DNA of 24,213 nt, taken from the NCBI GenBank assembly GCA_024694785.1, contig JAILJL010000094.1, forward strand, positions 1 to 24,213, given 5' to 3'. This document shows positions 1-8,498 of this stretch, piece after piece. Every line of letters begins with the position of its first letter. The first letter of the stretch is position 1. Position numbers and translations under genes: made by a program. The notes below the pieces were generated by a model. The model was not told the origin of the DNA, made no database searches, and saw only the letters and a program-made list of their open reading frames with translations. The stretch comes from Lachnospiraceae bacterium. GTDB lineage: Bacteria > Bacillota > Clostridia > Lachnospirales > Lachnospiraceae.

Positions 1-162
1 TCAGATATCCGTCTTGCAATGACAGGTAATATCAGAAAGTACTTTGCAGAGCATCCGGATCACTTCGATCCTCGCCAGTACTTAAAGCCGGCTCGCCAGG
101 CCGTAAAAGACATGGTAGCTCGTAAGATTGTAAATGTACTCGGTTCCGATCATAAGATCTAA
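1..162 (+). CDS. fba: Class II fructose-bisphosphate aldolase, C-terminal end (partial)
   Basis: This is the last 53 codons of a plus-strand gene that begins left of the window; it reads in frame 1 to a TAA at 160-162. The translated end contains HPDHFDPRQYLKPAR and finishes VVN/IVN-type LGSDHKI, which I recognise as the C-terminus of the long (E. coli FbaA-like) class II, metal-dependent fructose-1,6-bisphosphate aldolase. The family cleaves fructose-1,6-bisphosphate to dihydroxyacetone phosphate and glyceraldehyde-3-phosphate in cytosolic glycolysis and gluconeogenesis. None of the zinc-binding or catalytic residues lie in the visible part, so activity cannot be judged. It is the only plus-strand gene here, converges on the CofE-like gene, and is followed within 13 bases by a hairpin terminator. 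Confidence 0.9.
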   Translation, partial: SDIRLAMTGNIRKYFAEHPDHFDPRQYLKPARQAVKDMVARKIVNVLGSDHKI

Positions 163-174
163 ATAACATAAGCA

Positions 175-201
175 AAAGGCGTGGCCAAAAGCCACGCCTT
201 T
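175..201. terminator. Bidirectional intrinsic terminator between fba and the CofE-like gene
   Basis: A perfect 11-bp stem, AAAGGCGTGGC (175-185) pairing with GCCACGCCTTT (191-201), closes a CAAAA loop. It starts 13 bases after the aldolase stop. On the plus strand it is followed by a T-rich stretch (TAATTTTATT); on the minus strand the A run at 174-177 gives a T run after the stem. It lies between two convergent genes, so it probably ends both transcripts. Confidence 0.9.
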
Positions 202-239
202 AATTTTATTATATACATTTCATCAGTAGTATATCATTA

Positions 240-1433
240 TTATTCGTTTGTATAATTATCGAAGTAACCCTGGATATATACGATCGGAGTTCCTTTATCA
301 CCGGAACCCGACGTAAGGTCACATAACGAACCTATAAGATCGGTTAACTGTCTTGGTGTCGTTCCTTCGGAAACCATGTTACCAACCAGGCTCTCGCTTG
401 TCTTCGCTCTTATCTTATCTTCAATCGCTCTTTTTAATGCATCTCCGTTAAGATCTGCAAAATCATTATCAGCCAGGTACTTAAGCTTAAGCTCGTTAGG
501 TGTTCCTTCAAGCCCCCTTGTATATCCCGGCGATACAACCGGATCTGCCAGCTCCCAAATCTTACCTACAGGATCCTTAAAAGCTCCGTCACCATAGACC
601 ATTGCTTCGATTCTCTTGCCGGAAGCATCCGACAGAAGCTTAGAAATTCTCTCCGCAACATTCGCGCAGTCACGTGGGAAAAGCTTAACCCTCTCTTCCG
701 TAGCCTTATTGGAACCGAGGAGACCATACTTCTCGTTACATCCGCTTCCGTCAACAGGTGCATTGAGAATATCATCCATGCCAAGGACAATCTTCACGCC
801 CGCTTCCTTAAGAAGACGCTTGCTTCTCGCTCTTGTATGAATATCACAGGTAATGACCGCATCCGTATAATCCTTAAGGACTCTTACATTATTGCCGAAG
901 AGCATCTCAACTTCGCAGCCTTCGCTTTTTATAATCTCCGAGTAGAAATCAATATAATCAACGCCGGTAAAAGGATGAACGGTATTACCGAACTTCTCTC
1001 TGAACTTCTCCAATGTAAGAAGATCCGAATAAGGATTAACTCCCGCAGCATCGACCTTGTCCCAGTCAACAAGATGATTACCTACTTCATCGGAAGGATA
1101 TGAAAGAAGAAGCACTATTTTCTTGCATCCTCTTGCCATAGCCTTAAGAAGTATTGAAAAACGATTTCTCGAGAGAATAGGGAATGCTATACCTACAGTG
1201 TTGCCACCGGTCTTCTCTCTTACATCCTTCGCAATCTGATCTACCGTCGCATAATTACCCTGTGCTCTCGCAACAACAGACTCCGTAACCGCAACAACAT
1301 CCTTATTATGCGGAATAATCGCTGCATCCTTCCATGCTTCAATTACCGCATCAGCAGTAATCCTCGCAATATCGTCCCCTTCGCGGATTATCGGACATCT
1401 TACACCCATCGAAACAGTTCCTATGGTTCTCAT
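240..1433 (-). CDS. CofE-like protein (coenzyme F420-0:L-glutamate ligase family)
   Basis: The 397-residue product matches a Clostridia-type family usually annotated as coenzyme F420-0:L-glutamate ligase. Seen in it: an N-terminal GVRCPIIREGDD (residues 10-21), VVAVTESVVARAQGNYA (about 46-62), ILSRNRFSI (about 86-94), YGLLGSNKATEERVKLFP (about 236-253) and GDGAFKDPVGKIWELADP (about 271-288). CofE enzymes add glutamate to F420-0 using GTP; no other F420 gene is present here, so the true substrate is open. I chose the ATG at 1433 because AGGAG sits 8 bases upstream and because the reading frame further upstream overlaps a strong promoter (1483-1511). It is cytosolic, with no signal peptide or membrane segment. 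It ends 39 bases before the shared terminator, so it is probably a single-gene transcript. Family membership is quite sure; the biochemical function is not. Confidence 0.88.
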   Translation of the reverse strand: MRTIGTVSMGVRCPIIREGDDIARITADAVIEAWKDAAIIPHNKDVVAVTESVVARAQGNYATVDQIAKDVREKTGGNTVGIAFPILSRNRFSILLKAMARGCKKIVLLLSYPSDEVGNHLVDWDKVDAAGVNPYSDLLTLEKFREKFGNTVHPFTGVDYIDFYSEIIKSEGCEVEMLFGNNVRVLKDYTDAVITCDIHTRARSKRLLKEAGVKIVLGMDDILNAPVDGSGCNEKYGLLGSNKATEERVKLFPRDCANVAERISKLLSDASGKRIEAMVYGDGAFKDPVGKIWELADPVVSPGYTRGLEGTPNELKLKYLADNDFADLNGDALKRAIEDKIRAKTSESLVGNMVSEGTTPRQLTDLIGSLCDLTSGSGDKGTPIVYIQGYFDNYTNE

Positions 1434-1482
1434 TTTATATCTCCTTCGCTTATAAAGTCTACTAACTTTTCTAACCCATCCT

Positions 1483-1511
1483 ATTATATCAAGCGTCATT
1501 TTCCGGGTCAA
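1483..1511 (-). promoter_or_regulatory. Sigma-A-type promoter for the CofE-like gene
   Basis: Read on the minus strand: -35 TTGACC (1506-1511), a 17-base spacer, and -10 TATAAT (1483-1488) preceded by TGA, giving an extended -10. The predicted start is near 1476, about 43 bases ahead of the ATG at 1433. The promoter begins right after the stop of the DUF1643 gene (1515), so the CofE-like gene can be expressed independently of the signalling cluster. Confidence 0.85.
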
Positions 1512-1514
1512 TTA

Positions 1515-2123
1515 TTATCTTAATAGATAACTATTCATATCAAAAAGCTCCAGCTTCGAATCTTTCTTAAGATACAACGGATGATGCGGGTGCCCGGCTT
1601 TGGAAACAGCACCTGCCTTGTACCACTTTGCGTTATATCTGTCACCGATATCAACCATATCTTTTACACAATTCTTTAGATAATCGCGTTTCTCTATAAT
1701 GGCACCCCACGCAGCCCATATGGCGGGAGAATCACCGGCATTTTGAAGAACATATTCAAACGCCTTCATATTCTCGCTATGGAGCTTTTCATTGAAGAGC
1801 TTATCCATATCATCGGGTTTCGTCGCACGCTCGGCATAGACATTGAACATTATGAATGAATCAAAGCCATTGCCAAAGGCGATTCTCTCGACTGACTTAA
1901 GAGTATTATCAAGGTTATCGGGTTCTGCCGTAGATGGATTGATTCCTATCGTAATTAATGGCTTCTTTCCTCTGGTTCCCAGGATATATCGATATTCGGA
2001 ATAAAAATCCGGCACATACATCCATCTGTTCCTGTCGTATTCCGCACTTTCGGCACGATTCTCAAGCGCCTGCTCGAATGTCAGTATATTGATTTCATTA
2101 CTTTCAGATTTGGGTATATGCAT
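1515..2123 (-). CDS. DUF1643 family protein
   Basis: A 202-residue soluble protein with the signatures I associate with DUF1643: TIGINPSTA (residues 58-66), NVYAERATKP (about 94-103), WAAWG (136-140) and the C-terminal GHPHHPLY (177-184). Members are of unknown biochemical function and occur scattered through bacteria and phages, so I assign none. The ATG at 2123 is preceded by AAAGGATAT about 11 bases upstream, an acceptable ribosome binding site. It starts 35 bases after the stop of the kinase-DegV gene, with no visible promoter or terminator between them, so it is probably the last gene of that transcript. The conserved His and Trp-Gly positions are intact and the length is near that of the family, so it looks functional. 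Confidence 0.85.
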   Translation of the reverse strand: MHIPKSESNEINILTFEQALENRAESAEYDRNRWMYVPDFYSEYRYILGTRGKKPLITIGINPSTAEPDNLDNTLKSVERIAFGNGFDSFIMFNVYAERATKPDDMDKLFNEKLHSENMKAFEYVLQNAGDSPAIWAAWGAIIEKRDYLKNCVKDMVDIGDRYNAKWYKAGAVSKAGHPHHPLYLKKDSKLELFDMNSYLLR

Positions 2124-2158
2124 ATTGCCCGATATCCTTTCGTAAATAAATAAGCCTG

Positions 2159-4825
2159 CTACTTCGTCTTAAATAACACACCCATCGTTCCCGGGCCACA
2201 GTTGGCCGTTATTGCGGACGACGCTTTTTGGAATATAACCTGATCAAAATTAACTCTTAATCTGATTTCGTGCTCAACCATTTTCAGTTCTTCATTACTA
2301 TAACCTGCATGAGTAATGAATACTCTTTTTGTATCTATCGGAGAGATTACACTTAATGCACTGTGGATATAGCGCTTAACTGCTGCCTCCTCATCACCGA
2401 AAAAGACCTTGCCCACGCCCATCTTACCCTTTCTAAGTGTGAGCACCGGCCTGAATAACAGCGCCTTTGCAATGCTGTTAACAGTAGGACTAAGTCTTCC
2501 TGCTTTTGCAAGATACTCCGTAGACGAAACAATAAAGCTTGTTTTGATCTTATCCCGCATCTCGGTGATTTTCTCTACTATCTGGTCCACGCTAAGTCCG
2601 CTTTCGGCCATTGATATTGCTTCAAGGACAAGTATTCCCATACCGCTTGAAAGGTGATGGCTATCAATAACGACTACATTGTCAAAGCTCTTTGAAGCCT
2701 CCAACGCATTCTCCCATCCCAATCCAACCTTACCGGACATCGCAATATGAATAACTCTGTTAGAACGCATAAGACATTCCGCAAAGAACTTCTCATATTC
2801 ATTAACGGAAGGCTCCAGGGACTTTGCATCCGTTCTTCCGTCAGACATATACGACAAAAGTCCGCGCGCCTCGGCCTCAATTCCATCAAGGAAATCACCG
2901 GTGGCGGTCCTTACATGATACGGAATCAGCTCGCAATCAACTCCCATAACCATATTGGCAGGAAGGTCGCATACACTCTCGGAAGTTATCATAATCGGGA
3001 TGCGCTTCCTTCTGATATTCGCCTTTATTTCCCGGCCTTCTTCGACGCTTGCAGCCATTTCCGACATAAATCTTACTTTATTCTGCGGTAATTTCTTGGA
3101 TACTTCCGCTTCAAGAAGCTCACCGCTTATAGGCTTAACAATGTAACCATCAAAACCTTCCTTTGCATATATCTCACGGCGATCGCTTCCCGCATTAGCC
3201 GTAAGCACAACGATCTTGGCCTCCTTTGAAAGTCCGCCTATCTGCTCATGTATCTTATGCATACACTCGATACCATCCATTTCCGGCATTTGATGGTCCA
3301 TAAGGATCAAATCATATGCAGTTTCAAGCGTACGCTGAAGAGCTTCTCTACCGCTGTCCACGGTATCAAGCTGTACTTTGGTTTCCCGAAGAAGCTTGCT
3401 TACAACAAGAAGATTCTCTCTCGAATCATCTACGACGAGAATTCTTGCATCAGGTGCTTCAAAGGACACTCTGTAATGCTTTCTCACACCACTGCTGTGT
3501 CTTCCCTCAAGATTAAGCTCTCCCACGGCTCTTTCATCCTCGATTCCCTGCGGAATCGTAACAACGAACGTAGAACCCTGCGTATATACGGAATTGACGC
3601 TTATCTTACCCCGCATCATATCAACAAATTCTTTAACGATGGATAGACCAAGTCCGGTTCCCTCGATATATCTGTTGGTCTCTTCATCCACACGCTTAAA
3701 TGCCGAGAACAGATACGGAATGCTCTCTTTCTTAATACCCATACCTGTATCTTCTACTGTATATGTAACTTCAGCGCTTTTATCACTTTTCTTATCATAC
3801 TGAACGGATAAAGTAACCGAGCCCTTCTGCGTGTACTTAATGGCATTGGTAAGGAGATTGATAATAATCTGCTTGATACGGACCTCGTCACCGTAAAGTA
3901 CCATCGGAAGCATCGGATCTACATTGATGTGAAAATCAAGCTTCTTCTCCTTGGCACGAATCCAGATCATACCTACAATCTCGGAAAGCATATCGCCCGT
4001 CGCATATGCAGTCGGTGTAAGTTCCATCTTACCCGAGCGAAGCTTCGACATATCAAGAATATCATTGATGATATGAAGAAGCATCTTACTTGCAGACTGG
4101 ATATTCTTGGAATTCTCCGCAACTTCATCGGATATTTCCTCACGAAGCGTCATCTCGTTAAGACCGATAATAGTGTTAATCGGTGTACGGATCTCGTGGC
4201 TCATACTTGAGAAGAATTGATTCTGAGATCTGTTCAATGCCTCAATTTCATCTGCCCTGTTATTTGAGCGCCTTTTCTCTATCGCATTCATCCTGTTCTG
4301 GAATTCAACGATGAGCGCTACAACAAGCGATATGAGGAATACGGAGATAAACGCAACTATAAACTCTCTTAATAAGACCGACTCTCCGTTATCTACTCTT
4401 TGCAAATAATCCGTATAAAAGCATATCGCGGTTATAATCGCCTGAAGACATACAAGCACCCACTTCCATAATCCTTCGAGGCTTATGGTTATATACATTG
4501 TCGCTATTACGTATCCTATGGTCATTCCGTTTAAGATACCGCCTACCGAGAAGTAAGAAAACGGCATAACAAAGAATACTATGATAAGGCAGATTATTCT
4601 GGCTGCCCATTCCTGCTTATTCATCTTGATTCCCCAGAATACAAGCCCTGTAAATACAAGCGCGCCTATAGCTTCAATCCCTGCAGCCTTATAACTACCC
4701 GTTATCACTCTGGAAAGAATAATTAGATAATAGCATATAAGCGCAATACTTGACACAACAGCAAACATACGATATCTAAGCTCAAGGCGGTCATCAGAAA
4801 TATAATCTTTAATCTTTTTAAACAT
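2159..4825 (-). CDS. Membrane hybrid histidine kinase - receiver - DegV domain fusion
   Basis: An 888-residue protein. Residues 20-175 form about six membrane segments with no large outside domain. HisKA follows with [17 protein letters not shown] and phospho-acceptor His210. The ATPase domain has an N box (Asn323/Asn327), DTGMG (359-363) and GTGLGL (389-394). A receiver spans about 460-580 with Asp466/467, phospho-acceptor Asp510 (LMDHQMPEMDG), Thr542 and Lys564. Residues 608-888 are a complete DegV-like fold: SVCDLP, DGIEAE, EPSVNEYEKFF, VVVIDSHHLSSGMG, EYLAKAGRLSP and a final CGPGTMGV. DegV/FakB proteins bind fatty acids. Here the usual Ser/Thr pair before the Pro-Ser is Lys-Ser, and the His before GPG is Asn875, so the ligand is uncertain. 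The start at 4825 is 8 bases from GGAGGG; 4828 or 4831 are possible. It overlaps the preceding gene by 8 bases. It lacks an HPt, so phosphate must leave via another protein. Confidence 0.88.
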   Translation of the reverse strand: MFKKIKDYISDDRLELRYRMFAVVSSIALICYYLIILSRVITGSYKAAGIEAIGALVFTGLVFWGIKMNKQEWAARIICLIIVFFVMPFSYFSVGGILNGMTIGYVIATMYITISLEGLWKWVLVCLQAIITAICFYTDYLQRVDNGESVLLREFIVAFISVFLISLVVALIVEFQNRMNAIEKRRSNNRADEIEALNRSQNQFFSSMSHEIRTPINTIIGLNEMTLREEISDEVAENSKNIQSASKMLLHIINDILDMSKLRSGKMELTPTAYATGDMLSEIVGMIWIRAKEKKLDFHINVDPMLPMVLYGDEVRIKQIIINLLTNAIKYTQKGSVTLSVQYDKKSDKSAEVTYTVEDTGMGIKKESIPYLFSAFKRVDEETNRYIEGTGLGLSIVKEFVDMMRGKISVNSVYTQGSTFVVTIPQGIEDERAVGELNLEGRHSSGVRKHYRVSFEAPDARILVVDDSRENLLVVSKLLRETKVQLDTVDSGREALQRTLETAYDLILMDHQMPEMDGIECMHKIHEQIGGLSKEAKIVVLTANAGSDRREIYAKEGFDGYIVKPISGELLEAEVSKKLPQNKVRFMSEMAASVEEGREIKANIRRKRIPIMITSESVCDLPANMVMGVDCELIPYHVRTATGDFLDGIEAEARGLLSYMSDGRTDAKSLEPSVNEYEKFFAECLMRSNRVIHIAMSGKVGLGWENALEASKSFDNVVVIDSHHLSSGMGILVLEAISMAESGLSVDQIVEKITEMRDKIKTSFIVSSTEYLAKAGRLSPTVNSIAKALLFRPVLTLRKGKMGVGKVFFGDEEAAVKRYIHSALSVISPIDTKRVFITHAGYSNEELKMVEHEIRLRVNFDQVIFQKASSAITANCGPGTMGVLFKTK

Positions 4826-7394
4826 CATCATTTCCCTCCGGTGCAAATTCCAAGACATCATCATTTGTCGGAGCGAATTCCATTACCTCATCGCTTTCCG
4901 GCGCAAATTCAATAACATCAGCTTCTTCTTCCTCATTCATTCCCGTAATTGCCTTAATGACATCCGTAAGCTCATCATAGTCTGCCATAAAGCGCTCGTG
5001 GGAATCGACTATTACCTGTCCGCGTCCTGCCTTACCCGCTTCTTCAAGTGTCCTTGCAAGTTCGGAAAGTGCTGCTGCACCTATCATCTTCGATGTGCTC
5101 TTGATTGCATGGGCATGAATCGCATATTCTTCCCACTTCTCTTCTTTATATGCATCTTCCATCGCAGATTTCTTGGTATCATGACTCTTTGCATATTCAG
5201 ACAGAAGGGATTCATAGAACTGCTCGTCATTTCTGCAGTATTTAAGTCCCACGGCAGTATCCACACCGATAGATATAAGGTCTTCGTATCTGCCCTTTTC
5301 CTCTATAATTATATCTTCTTCCCTAACAGGTCGTCTCTCACCATTAACGTTCTTTTGAACAAGAGACGCCGGAAGAACATGCTTAATCACACGCTCAAAA
5401 TCAGGAATCTCGATTGGCTTAGGAATGAATCCGTCGAATCCCTCCGTAATGAACATATCCTTGGCAGCACTTACCGCATTTGCAGTTAACGCCACTATCA
5501 CCGTCTCACGATTAAGCTCTTTCTTGATTACCTTGATACGCTTCATGGCCTCTATACCATCCATCTTAGGCATCATATGATCCATGAAGATAATATCATA
5601 ATCCTCTTTTTCGTACATTGTAATAGCTTCCATACCGGATTCGGCCGATGCCACAATCATTCCGTACTCTTCGAGAATGTCCTTGGCAACAAAGATATTC
5701 ATCGGCTCATCATCGACTACAAGGGCTCTTACGCCATTACACATAATATGATTCTCATCCTTATTCAATTCTCTTCCTTCACCAAAATTAAGAATCGAGA
5801 ACGTTGAAAGAGGCTTCTTAAGAAGCTTGAAACCGCAATCCGCATCAAGCTCAAAAGTGCTCTTCGCAAAGACAAGTATCTCAACTTCATCCTTAATCGA
5901 ATCGAGATATTCACGATACTCTACATATTCGGATTCTCCGACTATCAAATGCGTAAGTCTGTATACCGTGCGAAGCTTCTTTAACTCTTCAAGGCTGTCT
6001 ACCCATCTGAACGGAGCTTTAAGCTCTTCTGAAAGATTGGTTACCATCGCATTATAATACTCGCGTACAACAGGATGCGGTATCGTTACAAATCTTATGA
6101 ATCCCGCAACGCAAACCTTATCCGGATTGCTTATCACTACACTTGGCGTAGAGTCCTCTACCTGCTGTGGAATACTTACAAATACTCTTGTCCCGACAGA
6201 AAGTTCACTCTCTATCGTAAGGAATCCGCCCATTGCCCTGACAAATCCCTGTACTATCGATAATCCAAGTCCAAGTCCACCGGCCGCACGGGTTCTTCCC
6301 GAATCCGACTGATAGAATCTGTCGAATACCTTCTCTATCTCATCTGCATCCATACCGACTCCGGTATCCGTAACCTCAATCTGCAGGTTAACTCCGTATT
6401 CTCTCCTCGGTGCATGTATATTGACATACACACCGCCATCAGCGGTGAACTTAAGCGCATTGCTTACAAGATGCCAGATTATCTTCTTGATCTTATCGAC
6501 ATCACCGTACATAGATGCAGGTACGGACGGGCACACATAGAACATAAGCTCAAGTCTGTCATTATTAATAGGCGCAACCTTGGTAATAATATCGTTAATA
6601 ACGGAAGACATCATATATACTTCATCTGTTACGGCAAGACGCCCCATATCAAGCTCGGTATGATCCAGAATATCGCTTATCTGCGTGGATACTCTGTGGC
6701 CTGCGTCAAGTATCTTCTCCAGATTATCACGCTGTCTTTTATTCTTTACTTCCTTAACCATTACGGACGAAAGTCCGACTACGGCATTCATAGGTGTACG
6801 GATCTCGTGTGATATGTTGACCATGAAATCGTCCATACGCTTCGTTGCTTCACGTAATTCACTGATCTCTTTGTCAGTCTGATGAAGTGTCGAATACCAC
6901 TTCTTCACAAGTGTCTTGGCAACCCACCATACAACGCCCACAAGGAATATATGAAGTAAAGTCCTTGTTACGAGAAGCGATGTCCATACGGTTCCCTCAT
7001 TAACCATGACGATCAGATCGTAACCGAATGTAATGTAATATGTGCAAAGGCACATGCTAAGGAGTCTCTCGTCATCAATTCTTGTAAAAAGGATAATCAC
7101 CGCGCACATAACCGGCGCGATATCATAGGCACTCGTCTCATGTATTCCGTAGAAGAAAAACGTGCCCATCATGAGTATTGCATATATCCAGATTCTTATC
7201 CTGGTCGGGAAAGATCCGCCGATATGCATTATCCAGGATAATGCATTACTTGCTAGGATTAACGGAATAGCCCAAAGCTCCCACTTCATGATAATCGTCT
7301 CACCTATTAGTATCACGGAAAAAAGCGTATAGCTTAAAAGCACCATAAGATGAGTAGATTCGAACAACTTTCTTGTAATATTATTCTTCTGCAT
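4818..7394 (-). CDS. Membrane hybrid histidine kinase with pseudo-receiver, receiver and HPt
   Basis: An 858-residue phosphorelay kinase. Residues 10-165 hold about six membrane segments. HisKA is NISHEIRTPMNAVVG with His196. The ATPase domain shows the N box SNALKF (Asn312), DTGVGM (343-348) and GGLGLGL (372-378). Residues about 427-530 look like a receiver but lack the acidic pair and phospho-Asp (GES at the expected place), keeping only Lys527-Pro: a pseudo-receiver. A true receiver follows at about 555-675 with Asp561/562, Asp605 (FMDHMMPKMDG) and Lys659. The HPt lies at about 705-815 with His762 in AHAIKSTSKMIG. The tail is three decapeptide repeats ending at the stop. The start is the ATG at 7394, with AGGTGA 5 bases upstream; a GTG at 7403 is less likely. 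It begins 14 bases after the REC-HD-GYP stop and overlaps the DegV-fusion gene, indicating translational coupling. Confidence 0.88.
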   Translation of the reverse strand: MQKNNITRKLFESTHLMVLLSYTLFSVILIGETIIMKWELWAIPLILASNALSWIMHIGGSFPTRIRIWIYAILMMGTFFFYGIHETSAYDIAPVMCAVIILFTRIDDERLLSMCLCTYYITFGYDLIVMVNEGTVWTSLLVTRTLLHIFLVGVVWWVAKTLVKKWYSTLHQTDKEISELREATKRMDDFMVNISHEIRTPMNAVVGLSSVMVKEVKNKRQRDNLEKILDAGHRVSTQISDILDHTELDMGRLAVTDEVYMMSSVINDIITKVAPINNDRLELMFYVCPSVPASMYGDVDKIKKIIWHLVSNALKFTADGGVYVNIHAPRREYGVNLQIEVTDTGVGMDADEIEKVFDRFYQSDSGRTRAAGGLGLGLSIVQGFVRAMGGFLTIESELSVGTRVFVSIPQQVEDSTPSVVISNPDKVCVAGFIRFVTIPHPVVREYYNAMVTNLSEELKAPFRWVDSLEELKKLRTVYRLTHLIVGESEYVEYREYLDSIKDEVEILVFAKSTFELDADCGFKLLKKPLSTFSILNFGEGRELNKDENHIMCNGVRALVVDDEPMNIFVAKDILEEYGMIVASAESGMEAITMYEKEDYDIIFMDHMMPKMDGIEAMKRIKVIKKELNRETVIVALTANAVSAAKDMFITEGFDGFIPKPIEIPDFERVIKHVLPASLVQKNVNGERRPVREEDIIIEEKGRYEDLISIGVDTAVGLKYCRNDEQFYESLLSEYAKSHDTKKSAMEDAYKEEKWEEYAIHAHAIKSTSKMIGAAALSELARTLEEAGKAGRGQVIVDSHERFMADYDELTDVIKAITGMNEEEEADVIEFAPESDEVMEFAPTNDDVLEFAPEGNDDV
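4827..4916 (-). repeat. Three tandem 30-bp repeats encoding a V-x-EFAP decapeptide
   Basis: The last codons of the HK-REC-HPt gene are three in-phase 30-base units encoding VIEFAPESDE, VMEFAPTNDD and VLEFAPEGND, followed by D-V-stop. All three keep Val, Glu-Phe-Ala-Pro and a run of acidic residues. The units differ at wobble positions, so this is an old or selected repeat. The final unit, GCACCGGAGGGAAATGATGA, doubles as the ribosome binding site and start codons of the next gene. Confidence 0.9.
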
Positions 7395-7408
7395 ATTGGT
7401 CACCTGTT

Positions 7409-8455
7409 TTAATAATCTTTATCACTACCGTCTTCTTGCATTCTATACTCCGTATCCGCATCAATCATATCTATCATGATATCCGCGAATCTCGGATCAA
7501 ACTGAGTTCCTTTACCCTTAAGAATCTCTCCTCTTACTATTTCCTGGGAAAGAGCTCGTCTGTAGCTTCTATGACTCGTCATTGCATCATAGGCATCCGC
7601 AACAGCAATAATACGTGCCTCCTCAGGTATCTCCTCACCGGAAAGGCCGTCAGGATATCCCTTTCCGTCATAACGTTCATGATGCCATCTTGCACCTGTA
7701 ACAAGCCCCGGCATCTCTTTAATATTCTTTAGAATTCTCGCACCCATAACAGGATGATTCTTAATCATTGCATACTCTTCTTCATCAAGCTTATCGGGCT
7801 TATTGATTACCGCATCGGGAACACCTATCTTGCCAACATCATGTAACAATCCCATCATATAGATGTCATTCTGCTGCTTAACAGTATATCCGAATCGCTT
7901 CGCAATCTCTCTCGAATAGTCCGCAACACGTCCCGAATGACCATTGGTATATGTATCCTTCGCATCAATAGCATCCGCAAGGGTCTCGACCACGTGAAGG
8001 GATAATCTCTCATTCTCTCTTGTCTTCTTCTCAACCTCGGTCTCAAGGTCTCTTTGAAGATTAACGAGCTCTATCGTATGCCTTACTCTTAAGACAAGCA
8101 CCTCCGGAACAAAAGGCTTCTTGATAAAGTCCATCGCTCCAAGCTTAAGTCCCATTGTCTCGGATTCCTCATTCTCATTAGCCGTAAGGAAAATAACCGG
8201 GGCTTCATTCACCTGCGAATTGGTTTCTCTCTTGGCGTTCTCCAGAACTCTTAACTTCTTTAATGTCTCAAAGCCATCCATTCCCGGCATCATTATATCA
8301 AGAAGAATAAGATCCGGATTATTATCAGCCATGAACTCAAGCAAAGCCTCTCCGGACTTAACCGCAGATACTCTCATATTGCTCTTCGAAAGAATCTGCC
8401 CCGCCATTTTAAGATTAACTACGTCATCATCAACAACAACAACCCAATACGGCAT
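7409..8455 (-). CDS. Response regulator with HD-GYP output (predicted c-di-GMP phosphodiesterase)
   Basis: A 348-residue cytosolic protein. The receiver is at residues 3-125, with the acidic patch Asp9-11, phospho-acceptor Asp53 (LLDIMMPGMDG), Thr91 and Lys113. A short coiled-coil linker (about 130-152) joins it to the HD-GYP domain at about 153-335. The metal-binding and catalytic set looks complete: His173 in GHSGRV, HDVGKIGVPD with His205/Asp206/Lys209, His234, His258/His259 in HHERYDGKGYPDGL, and Asp287/Asp290. Proteins of this type hydrolyse cyclic di-GMP when the receiver is phosphorylated or released. The start ATG at 8455 is preceded by GGGGTG. An upstream in-frame ATG would extend the frame into the terminator hairpin and is rejected. 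It is the first gene of block C and is a natural receiver for the HPt modules of the neighbouring kinases. Confidence 0.92.
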   Translation of the reverse strand: MPYWVVVVDDDVVNLKMAGQILSKSNMRVSAVKSGEALLEFMADNNPDLILLDIMMPGMDGFETLKKLRVLENAKRETNSQVNEAPVIFLTANENEESETMGLKLGAMDFIKKPFVPEVLVLRVRHTIELVNLQRDLETEVEKKTRENERLSLHVVETLADAIDAKDTYTNGHSGRVADYSREIAKRFGYTVKQQNDIYMMGLLHDVGKIGVPDAVINKPDKLDEEEYAMIKNHPVMGARILKNIKEMPGLVTGARWHHERYDGKGYPDGLSGEEIPEEARIIAVADAYDAMTSHRSYRRALSQEIVRGEILKGKGTQFDPRFADIMIDMIDADTEYRMQEDGSDKDY

Positions 8456-8498
8456 ACTTACACCCCAATCATTCTTAATAGTATTGTCATGTTTGCAT

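Noticed and set aside
1434..1511. An in-frame N-terminal extension of the CofE-like protein by 26 residues
   Set aside because: The extension overlaps a TTGACC-17-TATAAT promoter, is rich in Arg and Lys unlike the family, and has no ribosome binding site. The ATG at 1433 has one.
1515..2123. DUF1643 gene considered as a phage-defence or mobile-element marker
   Set aside because: There are no integrase, transposase, tRNA or repeat boundaries nearby, and the gene simply follows the kinase operon. The family function is unknown.
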